Shown piece after piece: positions 45,179-60,402 of a DNA stretch of 64,000 bases (positions are counted from its first letter, which is position 1; every line of letters starts with the position of its first letter). The stretch comes from Methylobacterium sp. SyP6R (GTDB taxonomy: Bacteria; Pseudomonadota; Alphaproteobacteria; Rhizobiales; Beijerinckiaceae). The notes under the pieces are model-generated. The model did no database searches. It worked only from the letters and a program-made list of their open reading frames with translations, and had not been told where the DNA came from. Position numbers and translations under genes: made by a program. The DNA lies in the NCBI RefSeq assembly GCF_019216885.1, contig NZ_JAAQRC020000001.1:1798001-1862000 (forward strand), in the 5' to 3' direction.

Positions 45179-45430
45179 ATGTCGATCGAAGTGTCCTATA
45201 CCTTGCGGAAGGCCGAGCCCGGCGCCCTGCTCCGGGAACTCGACGATGTCCGGATCACGACCGACGTGACGACCGATGACGGGGACACGATCGCCGCCGG
45301 TACCGAGGGCACGGTCGTCGCCGTATGGAACGCGGGCGAAGCCTATGACGTCGAGTTTCCGGAGCCGATGGGGGCACTGGCGACGGTGAAGGCCGCCGAT
45401 CTCGTGCGCGTCGGACGCTCGGTGCCTTGA
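45179..45430 (+). CDS. DUF4926 domain protein
   Basis: An 83-residue SH3-like beta protein, start ATG 45179 (MSIEVSYTLRKAEPGALLRELDDVRITTDVT). The second part, IAAGTEGTVVAVWNAGEAYDVEFPEPMGALATVKAADLVRV, is the core of DUF4926. It overlaps the next gene by four bases (TTGA). DUF4926 proteins often stand beside a DUF6883 protein, as here. Function unknown. Confidence 0.85.
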   Translation: MSIEVSYTLRKAEPGALLRELDDVRITTDVTTDDGDTIAAGTEGTVVAVWNAGEAYDVEFPEPMGALATVKAADLVRVGRSVP

Positions 45431-45765
45431 GCGAGGACGGGTGGCGGCCTGCCCTCGAGGTACCCGGCAGCAATCTCGTTCATTATTTGCTGAATGTCGA
45501 TCATCCCAAAGGCGGCCCGAAAGCACGGTTCTTCCTGGCCTTCGGCTTCGATCCCATCCAGCCCGAGATCATGGCGGAAGCCCTCATCGTGCAGGCCACC
45601 GACGCTCGGTGCATTCTGCGCCCCGTGGAGAACGGACCCTACCGCCGGATGATCGTCGAGGGACCGATGGAGACGCCGGACGGCCGCCTGCCACGGGTCC
45701 GCAGTGTCTGGCAATGGCAGGACGGAGCGATGTGGCGTCTCGTCACCGCCGTGCCGCTCACCTGA
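45427..45765 (+). CDS. DUF6883 domain protein
   Basis: A 112-residue protein starting at TTG 45427, fused by overlap to the DUF4926 stop. VPGSNLVHYLLNVDHPKGGPKARFFLAFGF is the family's hallmark segment, followed by ILRPVENGPYRRMIVEGPMETPDGRLPRVRSVW. The tight pair of a small SH3-like protein and a basic small protein recalls toxin-antitoxin pairs, but no toxic activity is established for it. Confidence 0.8.
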   Translation: MSEDGWRPALEVPGSNLVHYLLNVDHPKGGPKARFFLAFGFDPIQPEIMAEALIVQATDARCILRPVENGPYRRMIVEGPMETPDGRLPRVRSVWQWQDGAMWRLVTAVPLT

Positions 45766-45789
45766 CGCGATGAGCACCGGTCAAGCAGC

Positions 45790-46104
45790 ATGCAGAGTGA
45801 AGTGAGCCGGGGGAGATGTATCCTGGTTGAAGCCCTGCACGACGATGCGGCCGAGCACTTGCGGAGGCTGATCCGAGAAGGCCTTGAGAGTGGATCGAGC
45901 CCATGGGAGACCATGGCCGAGATAAAGGCCGAGGCGCGCCGGCGCTTGGATGCGTCCGTCGCGAAGGCCGGTCTGGATGGTCCGACGCCCGGGTCTCATG
46001 CCGGTCCGTCTTGCGCCACGAACTCAAGCACGGCGGCCACGGCCTCCGCGGGCGCCAACACCGCGCTATCGATGACGAGGCGCGGCCGGTCCCACGGCGC
46101 GTAG
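45790..46104 (+). CDS. ParD-antitoxin-like fragment (doubtful gene)
   Basis: ORF of 104 codons. Residues about 13-55 read VEALHDDAAEHLRRLIREGLESGSSPWETMAEIKAEARRRL, close to the C-terminal half of ParD antitoxins, which neutralise ParE. The N-terminal ribbon-helix-helix expected for ParD is missing and no ParE gene is adjacent. The last 36 codons overlap the convergent kinase gene and look non-coding. It is either a remnant or a small orphan gene. Confidence 0.35.
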   Translation: MQSEVSRGRCILVEALHDDAAEHLRRLIREGLESGSSPWETMAEIKAEARRRLDASVAKAGLDGPTPGSHAGPSCATNSSTAATASAGANTALSMTRRGRSHGA

Positions 46105-46508
46105 TCGAGGCGCTGGATCGCCTCCCACGAGGGCGGGACGAGGCCGGGAATGTCGGAGAGCCGCCCCTCGACCCGGCGGCGATGCTCCTCATGGTCCGAG
46201 CACACGACCTCGACGTCGATCAGCCGCACGGCGGCCCGGGCGGCCACCGCCCGCCAGCCCTCGCGGCTGGCCGTGACCGGATTGACGCAATCGGCCACGA
46301 CGACCCGCCCGTCGCTCAGGTTCGCGCCCGCGAGCGCCTGCGCCACCGCGTAGCCGGACGCGCCGACTGGGCCGGCCAGCACGCACGCATCCCGGATCGC
46401 CTGCTCGATGACGTCGACGCGCAGATGGGTCGCCGCGAGGGCTTGGGCGACGGCGCGGGAGATGGTGGTCTTCCCGGTCCCGGGCAGGCCGGCGAACACG
46501 ATCAGCAT
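45996..46508 (-). CDS. small P-loop kinase/AAA family ATPase
   Basis: A 170-residue nucleoside-kinase-like protein. Start ATG 46508 (MLIVFAGLPGTGKTTISRAVAQAL) has a good GAGGAG eight bases before it; ATG 46526 is an alternative. Walker A is GLPGTGKTT. VVVADCVNPVTASREGWRAVA and VCSDHEEHRRRVEGR follow. Such proteins include chloramphenicol phosphotransferase- and zeta-toxin-like kinases, but the substrate cannot be told. Two tiny membrane-protein genes lie upstream on the same strand. Confidence 0.8.
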   Translation of the reverse strand: MLIVFAGLPGTGKTTISRAVAQALAATHLRVDVIEQAIRDACVLAGPVGASGYAVAQALAGANLSDGRVVVADCVNPVTASREGWRAVAARAAVRLIDVEVVCSDHEEHRRRVEGRLSDIPGLVPPSWEAIQRLDYAPWDRPRLVIDSAVLAPAEAVAAVLEFVAQDGPA

Positions 46509-46543
46509 CGCGAGGCTCCTCGGCATCGGTCCTCGCTCCGACC

Positions 46544-46684
46544 TTATTCGCCGGCGGCCTGCCGCTGCTCGATCTCCCGCGTCTTGCGGTCGTAACGATT
46601 CGACGCGACCTTGAGAGCGAGCAGACCGCCGGCGATCAGCGCGGCGCTCACGCCGAGGATCTGCCATGCGTAAGCGGTGGTCAT
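46544..46684 (-). CDS. tiny single-pass membrane protein
   Basis: A 46-residue ORF (MTTAYAWQILGVSAALIAGGLLAL, then a basic KVASNRYDRKTREIEQRQ tail). It starts seven bases after the stop of the next upstream gene and has GAGGA in front. One helix with a charged cytoplasmic tail. It lies 35 bp before the P-loop kinase gene. No family recognised. Confidence 0.5.
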   Translation of the reverse strand: MTTAYAWQILGVSAALIAGGLLALKVASNRYDRKTREIEQRQAAGE

Positions 46685-46690
46685 CGTTTG

Positions 46691-46924
46691 TCAGTCCTCT
46701 GCCCTGAGAAATCGAAGCGCAGCCTGACCGGCGAGGTGGAAGCATACGCCCGCGACGAGGAGAAGTCCTCCGCCATGGGCGAAAACATCGTATCGGCCCT
46801 GCGCGATCGGAATCACGAAGGTCGCGCCGAAGACGGCGATGGCCAGTGAGTTGAACAGGGAAGCGAGCAGCTTGGCTCCCTCGTTGAATCGTTTCGCGCG
46901 GTGCTTCGGGTCGCCGTGAGGCAT
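46691..46924 (-). CDS. small two-helix membrane protein
   Basis: A 77-residue protein with a basic start ([40 protein letters not shown]) and a second helix ([23 protein letters not shown]). It is the first of three small minus-strand genes leading into the kinase. No family is recognised; membrane association is clear. Confidence 0.65.
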   Translation of the reverse strand: MPHGDPKHRAKRFNEGAKLLASLFNSLAIAVFGATFVIPIAQGRYDVFAHGGGLLLVAGVCFHLAGQAALRFLRAED

Positions 46925-47105
46925 CGGATGTCCGGCGGGAGCGACCGAGTGTCGTTTCGCGCTATCGTATCACATCACCCTGCGTCAGGTAGGCGCCGGA
47001 CACCAGGATCTCCGCTCCGCACCCTACCCCCGGCTGGACGAACGCCCCGGGAACCCCCACCTACGCCGCAGCACGACAAAGACAGCCTGCCCCGGAGAGA
47101 CATCC

Positions 47106-47669
47106 TTGGCCAACGACGACGCGGGGGGCGCCCCCCGCATGCATGCGACGACGATCCTGATGGTGCGCAAGGGCGGCCGGGTGGTGATCGGGGGTGACGG
47201 GCAGGTCAGCCTCGGCCAGACCATCGTCAAGGGCAATGCCCGCAAGGTGCGCCGCCTCGCCAAGGGCTCGGTGATCGGGGGCTTTGCCGGCGCCACCGCC
47301 GATGCCTTCACGCTGTTCGAACGGCTGGAGGCGAAGCTCGAGCAGTATCCGGGCCAGCTCACCCGGGCTTGCGTGGAACTCACCAAGGACTGGCGCACCG
47401 ACCGCTACCTGCGCCGCCTCGAGGCGATGATGCTGGTCGCCGACAAGGATGTGAGCCTGCTGCTCTCCGGTGCTGGCGACGTGCTGGAGCCCGAGGGCGG
47501 CGTGATGGCGATCGGGTCTGGCGGCAACTACGCGCTCGCCGCCGCCCGGGCGCTGGAGGAGCAGGACCTCGACGCCGAGGCGATCGTGCGCCGCGCCATG
47601 CGGATCGCCGCCGAGATCTGCGTCTATACGAATGGCAGCCTGGTGATCGAGAGCCTGGACGCCGCCTGA
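47106..47669 (+). CDS. hslV: ATP-dependent protease peptidase subunit HslV
   Basis: Proteasome-like threonine peptidase, 187 residues if TTG 47106 is the start, or 176 from ATG 47139. The propeptide is removed at [10 protein letters not shown], leaving the catalytic N-terminal Thr. [25 protein letters not shown] and [27 protein letters not shown] are invariant HslV parts. [14 protein letters not shown] and [14 protein letters not shown] close the fold. AGAGA lies seven bases before the TTG. hslU follows 63 bp downstream; together they form the HslUV (ClpYQ) heat-shock protease. Confidence 0.95.
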   Translation: MANDDAGGAPRMHATTILMVRKGGRVVIGGDGQVSLGQTIVKGNARKVRRLAKGSVIGGFAGATADAFTLFERLEAKLEQYPGQLTRACVELTKDWRTDRYLRRLEAMMLVADKDVSLLLSGAGDVLEPEGGVMAIGSGGNYALAAARALEEQDLDAEAIVRRAMRIAAEICVYTNGSLVIESLDAA

Positions 47670-47732
47670 GCGCGGCCCGCTTCCTCTCTCACCCGCCTGC
47701 GAGTTCCCGCGAAGAACCCCGCGAAGTACCCC

Positions 47733-49046
47733 ATGACCACCTTCTCCCCCCGCGAAATCGTCTCCGAGCTCGACCGCTACATCGTCGGCCAGGGCGATGC
47801 GAAGCGCGCGGTCGCGATCGCGTTGCGCAACCGCTGGCGCCGCCAGCAGCTCCAGGGCCCGCTCCGCGAGGAGGTGGCGCCCAAGAACATCCTGATGATC
47901 GGCCCGACCGGCTGCGGCAAGACCGAGATCTCGCGCCGCCTGGCGCGGCTCGCCGGGGCGCCGTTCCTGAAGGTCGAGGCGACGAAGTTCACCGAAGTGG
48001 GCTATGTCGGCCGCGACGTCGAGCAGATCGTGCGCGACCTCGTCGAGATCGGCATCGGCCTCAAGCGCGACGAGAAGCGCCGGGGCGTCCAGGCCAAGGC
48101 GGAGGCCGCGGCCGAGAACCGCGTGCTCGACGCGCTGGTCGGCCCGACCGCCAGCCAGGCGACACGCGACGCCTTCCGCAAGCGCCTGAGGGCCGGCGAG
48201 CTCGACGACAAGGAGGTCGAGCTGGAGCTGGCAGCCGGCGCTCCCCAGGGCATGCCGATGTTCGAGATCCCGGGCATGCCGGGTGCGGCCATGGGGGCGA
48301 TCAATCTCGGCGACATGCTCGGCAAGGCGCTCGGCAACCAGAAAGGCAAGCCGCGGCGGATGACCGTGCGCGACGCCTACGCACCGCTGATCAGCGAGGA
48401 ATCCGACAAGCTCCTCGACCAGGACAGCGTGGTGCAGGAGGCGCTTCGCGACGTGCAGGACAACGGCATCGTCTTCCTTGACGAGATCGACAAGATCTGC
48501 GCCCGGGAGGGCCGCTCCGGTGCCGACGTGTCGCGCGAGGGCGTGCAGCGCGACCTCCTGCCGCTCATCGAGGGCACCACGGTGGCGACGAAGCACGGGC
48601 CGGTGAAGACCGACCACATCCTGTTCATCGCCAGCGGCGCCTTCCACGTCTCGAAACCCTCCGACCTGCTGCCGGAGTTGCAGGGCCGCCTGCCGATCCG
48701 CGTCGAGCTGAGCCCGCTCACCGTCGACGATTTCCGCCGCATCCTGACCGAGACCGAGGCGAGCCTGACCAAGCAGGCGGTGGCGCTCATGGCGACGGAG
48801 GGCGTGACGATCGACTTCACCGACGACGCCATCGACGCGCTCGCCAAGGTCGCCGTCGACGTGAATTCCTCGGTCGAGAATATCGGGGCGCGCCGGCTCC
48901 AGACCGTGCTGGAGCGGGTGCTCGACGACGTGTCGTTCACGGCCCCCGACCGCTCCGGCGAGACGGTGACGATCGATGCGGGTTACGTCCGCGACCGGGT
49001 CGAGAGCCTGGCGCAGAATGCCGATCTGAGCCGGTTCATCCTCTGA
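47733..49046 (+). CDS. hslU: ATP-dependent protease ATPase subunit HslU
   Basis: A 437-residue AAA+ unfoldase. [33 protein letters not shown], then [20 protein letters not shown] (Walker A), [40 protein letters not shown] (Walker B) and [24 protein letters not shown] are all standard. It ends [18 protein letters not shown], the conserved tail that enters HslV. A 100-residue I-domain lies between residues 110 and 230. Confidence 0.97.
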   Translation: MTTFSPREIVSELDRYIVGQGDAKRAVAIALRNRWRRQQLQGPLREEVAPKNILMIGPTGCGKTEISRRLARLAGAPFLKVEATKFTEVGYVGRDVEQIVRDLVEIGIGLKRDEKRRGVQAKAEAAAENRVLDALVGPTASQATRDAFRKRLRAGELDDKEVELELAAGAPQGMPMFEIPGMPGAAMGAINLGDMLGKALGNQKGKPRRMTVRDAYAPLISEESDKLLDQDSVVQEALRDVQDNGIVFLDEIDKICAREGRSGADVSREGVQRDLLPLIEGTTVATKHGPVKTDHILFIASGAFHVSKPSDLLPELQGRLPIRVELSPLTVDDFRRILTETEASLTKQAVALMATEGVTIDFTDDAIDALAKVAVDVNSSVENIGARRLQTVLERVLDDVSFTAPDRSGETVTIDAGYVRDRVESLAQNADLSRFIL

Positions 49047-49064
49047 AGCCTGCCGGGGCGGATC

Positions 49065-50126
49065 CTATCCGCCCCAGACCTGCCCCGGCCTGAGTGGCAA
49101 GAACCGCTCCGTCGGCACCTCGGCCGCCGCCAGCGCCCGCCCCAAAGCCTCCGCCGGTTCGCCCGGGCCCTCGTTGGTGAGCCGGAACGTGCCCCAATGG
49201 TGGCCCAGCGCCTGCTCGGCCCCGACCTCCTGGAAGACCCGCACCGCCTCCTCCGGGTTCATGTGTTGCGGCTGCATGAACCAGCGCGGCTCGTAGGCGC
49301 CGATCGGCAGGGTGGCGAGCCGCGGCGCGCCGAAGCGCGCGCGCACGTCCCGGAAGATCGCCCCGTCGCCGTAGCCGGTATCGCCGACATGGTAGAGCAC
49401 CCCCTGCGGGGTGGTGAGCACGAAGGCGCACCAGAGCGCCATGCGCCGGTCGTTCACGCCCCGGGCCGACCAATGTGTGGCCGGCACCAGGTGAACCACG
49501 AGTCCCCCGCCGAGATCGACCGAGCCGCCCCAGTCCCGGGTCTCGACGGGAATCGTCGCGTCGTAGGTGCGGAGGATCGCGTCGTTGCCGAGCGGCGCCA
49601 CGAAGGTCGGGGCGTGCTCGGCCCAGAGCCGGGCGAGGATCGGCCCGTCGAGATGGTCGTAGTGGTTGTGGGTGATCAGCACCGCGTCGATCGGCGGCAG
49701 CGCGGTGAAGGCGATGCCCGGCGGGTTGGCGCGCTTCGGCCCGGTGAAGCCGACCGGGCTCGCGCGCTTGGCGTAGACCGGATCGACCAGGATGTTGCGG
49801 CCCGCGACCTGGATCAGCAGGCTGGCATGGCCGATATGGACGACCCGCAATCCATCGACCCGCTCAGGCGGCGCGTCCTGCGGGAACGGGCTCGGCACGC
49901 TCGCCGGCCAGGCCTCCCGGCCGCCGCCGAGCTGCCAGCGCGCCACCTCGCCGAAGCCCTTGTCCTGCGGCTGCCCCGGCGAGAAGAACCGCACGCCGTC
50001 GAAATGGTCGCTGACCGGGCCCCGGTAATACGGGTTGCGGCTGCGCTTGTGCGCCGCGTAGCCGACGCCGCCGAGCGTCATCACGGTCATGGCGCTGGCG
50101 AGCTTGAGGAAGCCACGATTCTTCAT
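49065..50126 (-). CDS. MBL-fold metallohydrolase, NAPE-PLD-like
   Basis: A 353-residue protein with an N-terminal membrane anchor or signal (LASAMTVMTLGGVGYAAHK) and SRNPYYRGPVSDHFDGVRFFSP, typical of this family. RVVHIGHASLLIQVAGRNILVDPVYAKRASP and LITHNHYDHLDGPIL give the HxHxDH metal-binding motif; further ligands follow in PATHWSARG, VGDTGYGDG and ALGHHWGTF. Bacterial members are annotated as N-acyl-phosphatidylethanolamine phospholipase D-like or UlaG-like; the true substrate is unknown. It is convergent with hslU. Confidence 0.9.
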   Translation of the reverse strand: MKNRGFLKLASAMTVMTLGGVGYAAHKRSRNPYYRGPVSDHFDGVRFFSPGQPQDKGFGEVARWQLGGGREAWPASVPSPFPQDAPPERVDGLRVVHIGHASLLIQVAGRNILVDPVYAKRASPVGFTGPKRANPPGIAFTALPPIDAVLITHNHYDHLDGPILARLWAEHAPTFVAPLGNDAILRTYDATIPVETRDWGGSVDLGGGLVVHLVPATHWSARGVNDRRMALWCAFVLTTPQGVLYHVGDTGYGDGAIFRDVRARFGAPRLATLPIGAYEPRWFMQPQHMNPEEAVRVFQEVGAEQALGHHWGTFRLTNEGPGEPAEALGRALAAAEVPTERFLPLRPGQVWGG

Positions 50127-50199
50127 GCCGGGGAGATGAGCGAATGATGGCCGAAGTCAAGGTGGGGAGGCGCGGACCCTTCGCCGCGCCCTGATCGCA

Positions 50200-50227
50200 T
50201 TGCACAATCCTCGGTGATGGTTATGTT
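50200..50227 (+). promoter_or_regulatory. possible promoter before the 23-codon ORF
   Basis: TTGCAC (50200-50205), a 16-base spacer and TATGTT (50222-50227) give a moderate sigma70 match. It would start a transcript near 50234, just ahead of the strong ribosome binding site at 50249-50263. The rest of the 336-bp gap 50127-50462 holds no other gene. Confidence 0.4.
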
Positions 50228-50262
50228 CGGATCATCGGCAACAACAGGAAGGAGGTGATCCA

Positions 50263-50334
50263 GTGTCTCATTGTCATCAGCCGCGGTCGTCTGCGCGCCG
50301 GACCTGGATCGTCGCCTCCGGCTTCACGGCCTGA
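50263..50334 (+). CDS. 23-residue ORF with a perfect 15-base anti-16S complement as ribosome binding site
   Basis: GTG 50263 starts MSHCHQPRSSARRTWIVASGF and ends at TGA 50332-50334. The sequence AAGGAGGTGATCCAG at 50249-50263 is exactly complementary to the 3' end of 16S rRNA over 15 bases and runs into the start codon, far beyond a normal Shine-Dalgarno. The GGAGG core is seven bases before GTG. A hairpin follows at 50406-50435. It could be a leader peptide, a small protein or a ribosome-trapping RNA; no downstream gene on this strand depends on it. Confidence 0.5.
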   Translation: MSHCHQPRSSARRTWIVASGFTA

Positions 50335-50405
50335 GCGTACGACGAACACTCCAGGATCGGTGAGATCCTGACAGATCGACACGTCGGACCGCGGTTCGGC
50401 AATGG

Positions 50406-50435
50406 AAGGGCTGCCCTGGCAACGGGGCGGCCCTT
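50406..50435 (+). terminator. hairpin ending the small transcript
   Basis: AAGGGCTGCCC (50406-50416) pairs with GGGCGGCCCTT (50425-50435), ten Watson-Crick pairs and one G-U, with an 8-base loop. It lies between the 23-codon ORF and the convergent PilZ gene and would give a transcript of about 200 bases. The following sequence is only weakly U-rich. Confidence 0.55.
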
Positions 50436-50462
50436 CGTCATGTTCGGGACAGCGGCAGTACG

Positions 50463-50861
50463 TCAGAGGCTGCGCTCCAGCGCCATCACCTCCGCCTCCT
50501 TCAGCAGGCGGCGCAGGGTGGCGTTCTCGGCCTCCAGTTCGTGGATGCGGGCGAGCAGCGCCGCCGGGGTGACCTCGGCCCCGGCAGGCGTCGGCCGGGC
50601 CGGTTCTTCCGCGAAGGTCACCCCGATGCTGTCGGCCTTGCGCCAGCGCAGGGTCGCCTTGTGGGTGCGGTCCTTGGCCGGGATGATGAGGTCGAAACCA
50701 TTCGGCAGGGTCGCGGTCTCGCTGAGCATCAGCCGGGCGCCCGAGGCCGAGATGTCGCGGACCAGGCAATCCATGCTGGAATTGCCGTTGTTGAAGACGA
50801 TGCGTCCCTTCAGGAACGTCCGCAGGCGGGTTTCCCTGCGCAGCTCGGACATGTCGGACAT
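50463..50861 (-). CDS. PilZ domain (cyclic-di-GMP-binding) protein
   Basis: A 132-residue protein. RRETRLRTFLKGRIVF holds the RxxxR motif and CLVRDISASGARLMLSE the D-x-S-x-x-G motif, the two c-di-GMP contact sites. ATLRWRKADSIGVTF completes the beta barrel. Residues about 100-130 form a coiled coil (ALLARIHELEAENATLRRLLKEAEVMALE). It may control motility or exopolysaccharide; no partner is adjacent. ATG 50852 is an alternative start. Confidence 0.9.
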   Translation of the reverse strand: MSDMSELRRETRLRTFLKGRIVFNNGNSSMDCLVRDISASGARLMLSETATLPNGFDLIIPAKDRTHKATLRWRKADSIGVTFAEEPARPTPAGAEVTPAALLARIHELEAENATLRRLLKEAEVMALERSL

Positions 50862-50969
50862 GGCGGCCAGCCCCGTTCGGCCTCGCGGGTTTCGGATGCC
50901 CGCGAGACTGCCTCACAGACCTTTAAGGAAGGTTCGCCGTGATCGCCGAGTCGCGCGGAACATGATGCT

Positions 50970-51197
50970 TCAACCCTGGGCCGAGGCCATGCTCTGGAAG
51001 AGGTAGAAGCCGTTGAAGCGCACCGCGGTCGCGGCCGCCGTGCCGTCGAAGCCGGTGGGCTCCGGCGTGCTGCCGTCGAGCTTGCCGCCGAAGGCCCAGC
51101 GCGCCTCGGTGACGAAGGCCGGCACGGCGTAATCCTCCGGCACCGCGCAAACGAGGCCGTCGAGACCTTTCAGGCAGAACAGGTTGTAGCTTCGCAT
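50970..51197 (-). CDS. small hypothetical protein
   Basis: A 75-residue protein; ATG 51197 gives MRSYNLFCLKGLDGLVCAVPEDYAVPAFV, better than the upstream ATG at 51236, which adds a low-complexity start. The rest, ARWAFGGKLDG ... AVRFNGFYLFQSM, is unremarkable. Similar orphan proteins occur in Methylobacterium. The 225-bp gap 51198-51422 before it shows nothing recognisable. Confidence 0.6.
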   Translation of the reverse strand: MRSYNLFCLKGLDGLVCAVPEDYAVPAFVTEARWAFGGKLDGSTPEPTGFDGTAAATAVRFNGFYLFQSMASAQG

Positions 51198-51422
51198 CGG
51201 ATCGCCTCCGCTCGCAGGTGCTGCCATGGCGTCCATTCGCTAACGGCTGATTGGGCCGAGACTATGTCAGCCCGTGGCGCCGGGTGCCACCGCAATCTCG
51301 GCCATGACGCTAGGTCCTGACCGCCGGAAAGCGATATGATCACGAGATCGTGCGCACGGGGAACCACGGAAAGACATGAGAATGAATGCCGACACGCGCG
51401 GGACACCGGATGCTGCGCTGCA

Positions 51423-52068
51423 TCATCCTGCCGGCAACTGCGATCGATTCCAATTGTGCAGGATCTGGTCGATCGTCGCCACTTCGAGCTGCTGGCCGAA
51501 GCGTTGCCGGTAGAGCGTCATCATCGCGTCGTGGGTCTCGTCGGAGGAGGAGCAGACAGCATCGGTGGCGAGCACGATGCGGTAGCCGCGATCGACCGCG
51601 CCGAGCACGGTGGCGAGCACGCAGACATCGGTCTCGCCGCCGGTGATCACCAGGGTCTCGGCCCGTCGCCCCCGCAGGCAGGCCTCGAGGCCCGGCTCCA
51701 TCCAGGGCGAGTAGACGGTCTCTGTCGACGACCTCGGCCGGGGGCGTCATCGCGGCGAGGTCCGGCACCAGCCCGACCATCTCCTCCCCGAGCCGCTCCA
51801 CCGTCATCTCGGCCCAGCGCTCCCAGTCGCGCTTCCAGCAGTCCCGCCCCTCGCCCGGATAGCGCGCCGGGACGAAGCGGGTGAACAGCGTGCGCTCCGG
51901 CACGGCGCTCGCGAGGTGCAGGACCCGCGGCAGCACCCGATCCATCCAGGGCATGTGCCAGGCGGTCGCCTGCGCGAAGAGGTTCTGCATGTCGACGCAG
52001 ACATGCACCGCGCGCCCGTCGGGCGGACCGTTCGGCAGGGCGTCGATCTCGGTGGGTGTGGCAGCCAT
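51423..52068 (-). pseudogene. cysteine hydrolase (isochorismatase family) broken by a one-base insertion
   Basis: The N-terminal part starts at ATG 52068 (MAATPTEIDALPNG) and reads HVCVDMQNLFAQATAWHMPWMDRVLP through DLAAMTPPAEVVDR in one frame. The remainder, YSPWMEPGLEACLRGRRAETLVITGGETDVCVLATVLGAVDRGY with the catalytic Cys, continues in another frame to 51423. Removing one base near 51722 joins them as EVVDKTVYSPWMEP, a normal family sequence of 214 residues. The Asp of CVDMQN and the Cys of TDVCVL are intact. It is a real frameshift or a sequencing error. Confidence 0.85.
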
Positions 52069-52148
52069 GCGGGGTCGGGCTCCCGGCGCGGGGCTCTTCG
52101 TGTCCCCGGGGCCCGACCGACGCTTACACCTCATTGGGGTTTCTTGGC

Positions 52149-54191
<2,043 letters not shown>

Positions 54192-54292
54192 CGCGCGGGC
54201 AGCCCCTTCTCGCCGGAATTGCCCCTGCTCCTTAACGCGCCCGCGCGCCGCCCGGTACCGGTGCCCGTGCCTAATCGGGCGTTAACGATGAC

Positions 54293-59197
<4,905 letters not shown>

Positions 59198-59324
59198 GCC
59201 GCCCCGCCGTCGCATATTCGCCACAGGGGGCGGCTCTATGGCCGGACCGGCCCCTGCGGCACGCCAGCCTTCCGGGCCGGCGTGCCGGCCTGCCCCGCCT
59301 TCGCCCATACGGAGAACCCTGCCG

Positions 59325-60269
59325 ATGACCGGCCGTCCCCGCTCCGGCCCGCTCCGCGCGGTGTCCCTCGGCGCCGCTCTCTCGGTCGCCGCCCTGGTGA
59401 GCGCGGCGCCTGCCCAGGCGCAGGTGTCGTCGTTCCTCGACGGTCTGTTCGGCCGCAAGGACCCGGCGCCCGAGGTGCAGCCGGACGTGGCGCCCGCCGC
59501 CCCGAGCCAGGCGGCACCGGCCGGACCCTCCGCCGCCCGGGCGCCGCTTCCGCCGCGCCGGCCGACTTCCCTCGGCGGGGCCAGGGGCACTGCGCCCGAG
59601 CCGGTCGAGACCGCCGCCGTCCCGGCCGCCCCCGAGGCCGGCCGCCCGGCACAGCAGGTCGCCGCCGCCACCACCGCGGCCGCTGTCGATCCCGCCAATC
59701 CGGCCGCGGTGATCGAGCGCGCCAACGCCTATTTCAACAACGTCTCGACGCTGACCGGCAACTTCATCCAGATCGGCGCCGACGGGCGCAAGATCGGCGG
59801 CAAGCTCTACCTCGCCAAGCCCGGACGCCTGCGCTTCGACTACGACCAGCCCTCGACACTCGAGGTGATCGCCGACGGCACCTCGGTGGCCGTGCGCGAC
59901 CGCAAGCTGGCGACCCAGGACCTCTACTTCATCTCGCAGACACCACTGAAATTCCTGCTCCGCGACAAGATCGACCTCGCCCGCGACCTCACCGTCACCG
60001 ACGTCGCGGCCGAGCCCGGCGGCATCCGCATCGTGCTCGACGATCGCTCGACGCTGGGGGGCACCTCCCGCATCGCGCTCTACTTCGACGACGCGATGAA
60101 GACCTTGAGCCAGTGGCGGATCACCGACCCGCAGGGCTACCAGACCACCGTGCTGCTCTCCAACCTCCAGCGCGGCCGCGCCGTCGACGGCATGCTGTTC
60201 GTCATCAATTACGGCCGGGCGGTCGACAAGGAGCTGGAAGCCAAGATGCAGCAGGCCCGTCCCAACTGA
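59325..60269 (+). CDS. lolA: outer membrane lipoprotein carrier LolA-family protein with long linker
   Basis: Periplasmic chaperone that ferries lipoproteins to the outer membrane. Start ATG 59325 (MTGRPRSGPLRAVSLGAAL) gives a signal peptide ending AQAQ. A Pro/Ala-rich linker covers residues about 40-125, so the protein (314 residues) exceeds the usual 200. The LolA domain follows: IERANAYFNNVSTLTGNFIQIGADGRKIGGKLYLAKPGRLRFDYD, then YFISQTPLKFLL and GYQTTVLLSNLQRG. It lies 127 bp after ftsK. Confidence 0.92.
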   Translation: MTGRPRSGPLRAVSLGAALSVAALVSAAPAQAQVSSFLDGLFGRKDPAPEVQPDVAPAAPSQAAPAGPSAARAPLPPRRPTSLGGARGTAPEPVETAAVPAAPEAGRPAQQVAAATTAAAVDPANPAAVIERANAYFNNVSTLTGNFIQIGADGRKIGGKLYLAKPGRLRFDYDQPSTLEVIADGTSVAVRDRKLATQDLYFISQTPLKFLLRDKIDLARDLTVTDVAAEPGGIRIVLDDRSTLGGTSRIALYFDDAMKTLSQWRITDPQGYQTTVLLSNLQRGRAVDGMLFVINYGRAVDKELEAKMQQARPN

Positions 60270-60402
60270 TCCATCCCAGTGCGCTTCGCCATCGACAGGC
60301 CGATGGCGAAGCGTCCGGCGCATGAGCGCCGACGCCCAGTCGGGCTCAGCCGGCGCGTTTGAACGCGCTGCGGTTTTACTCCTGCTTTCGAGACCTCGAC
60401 CG

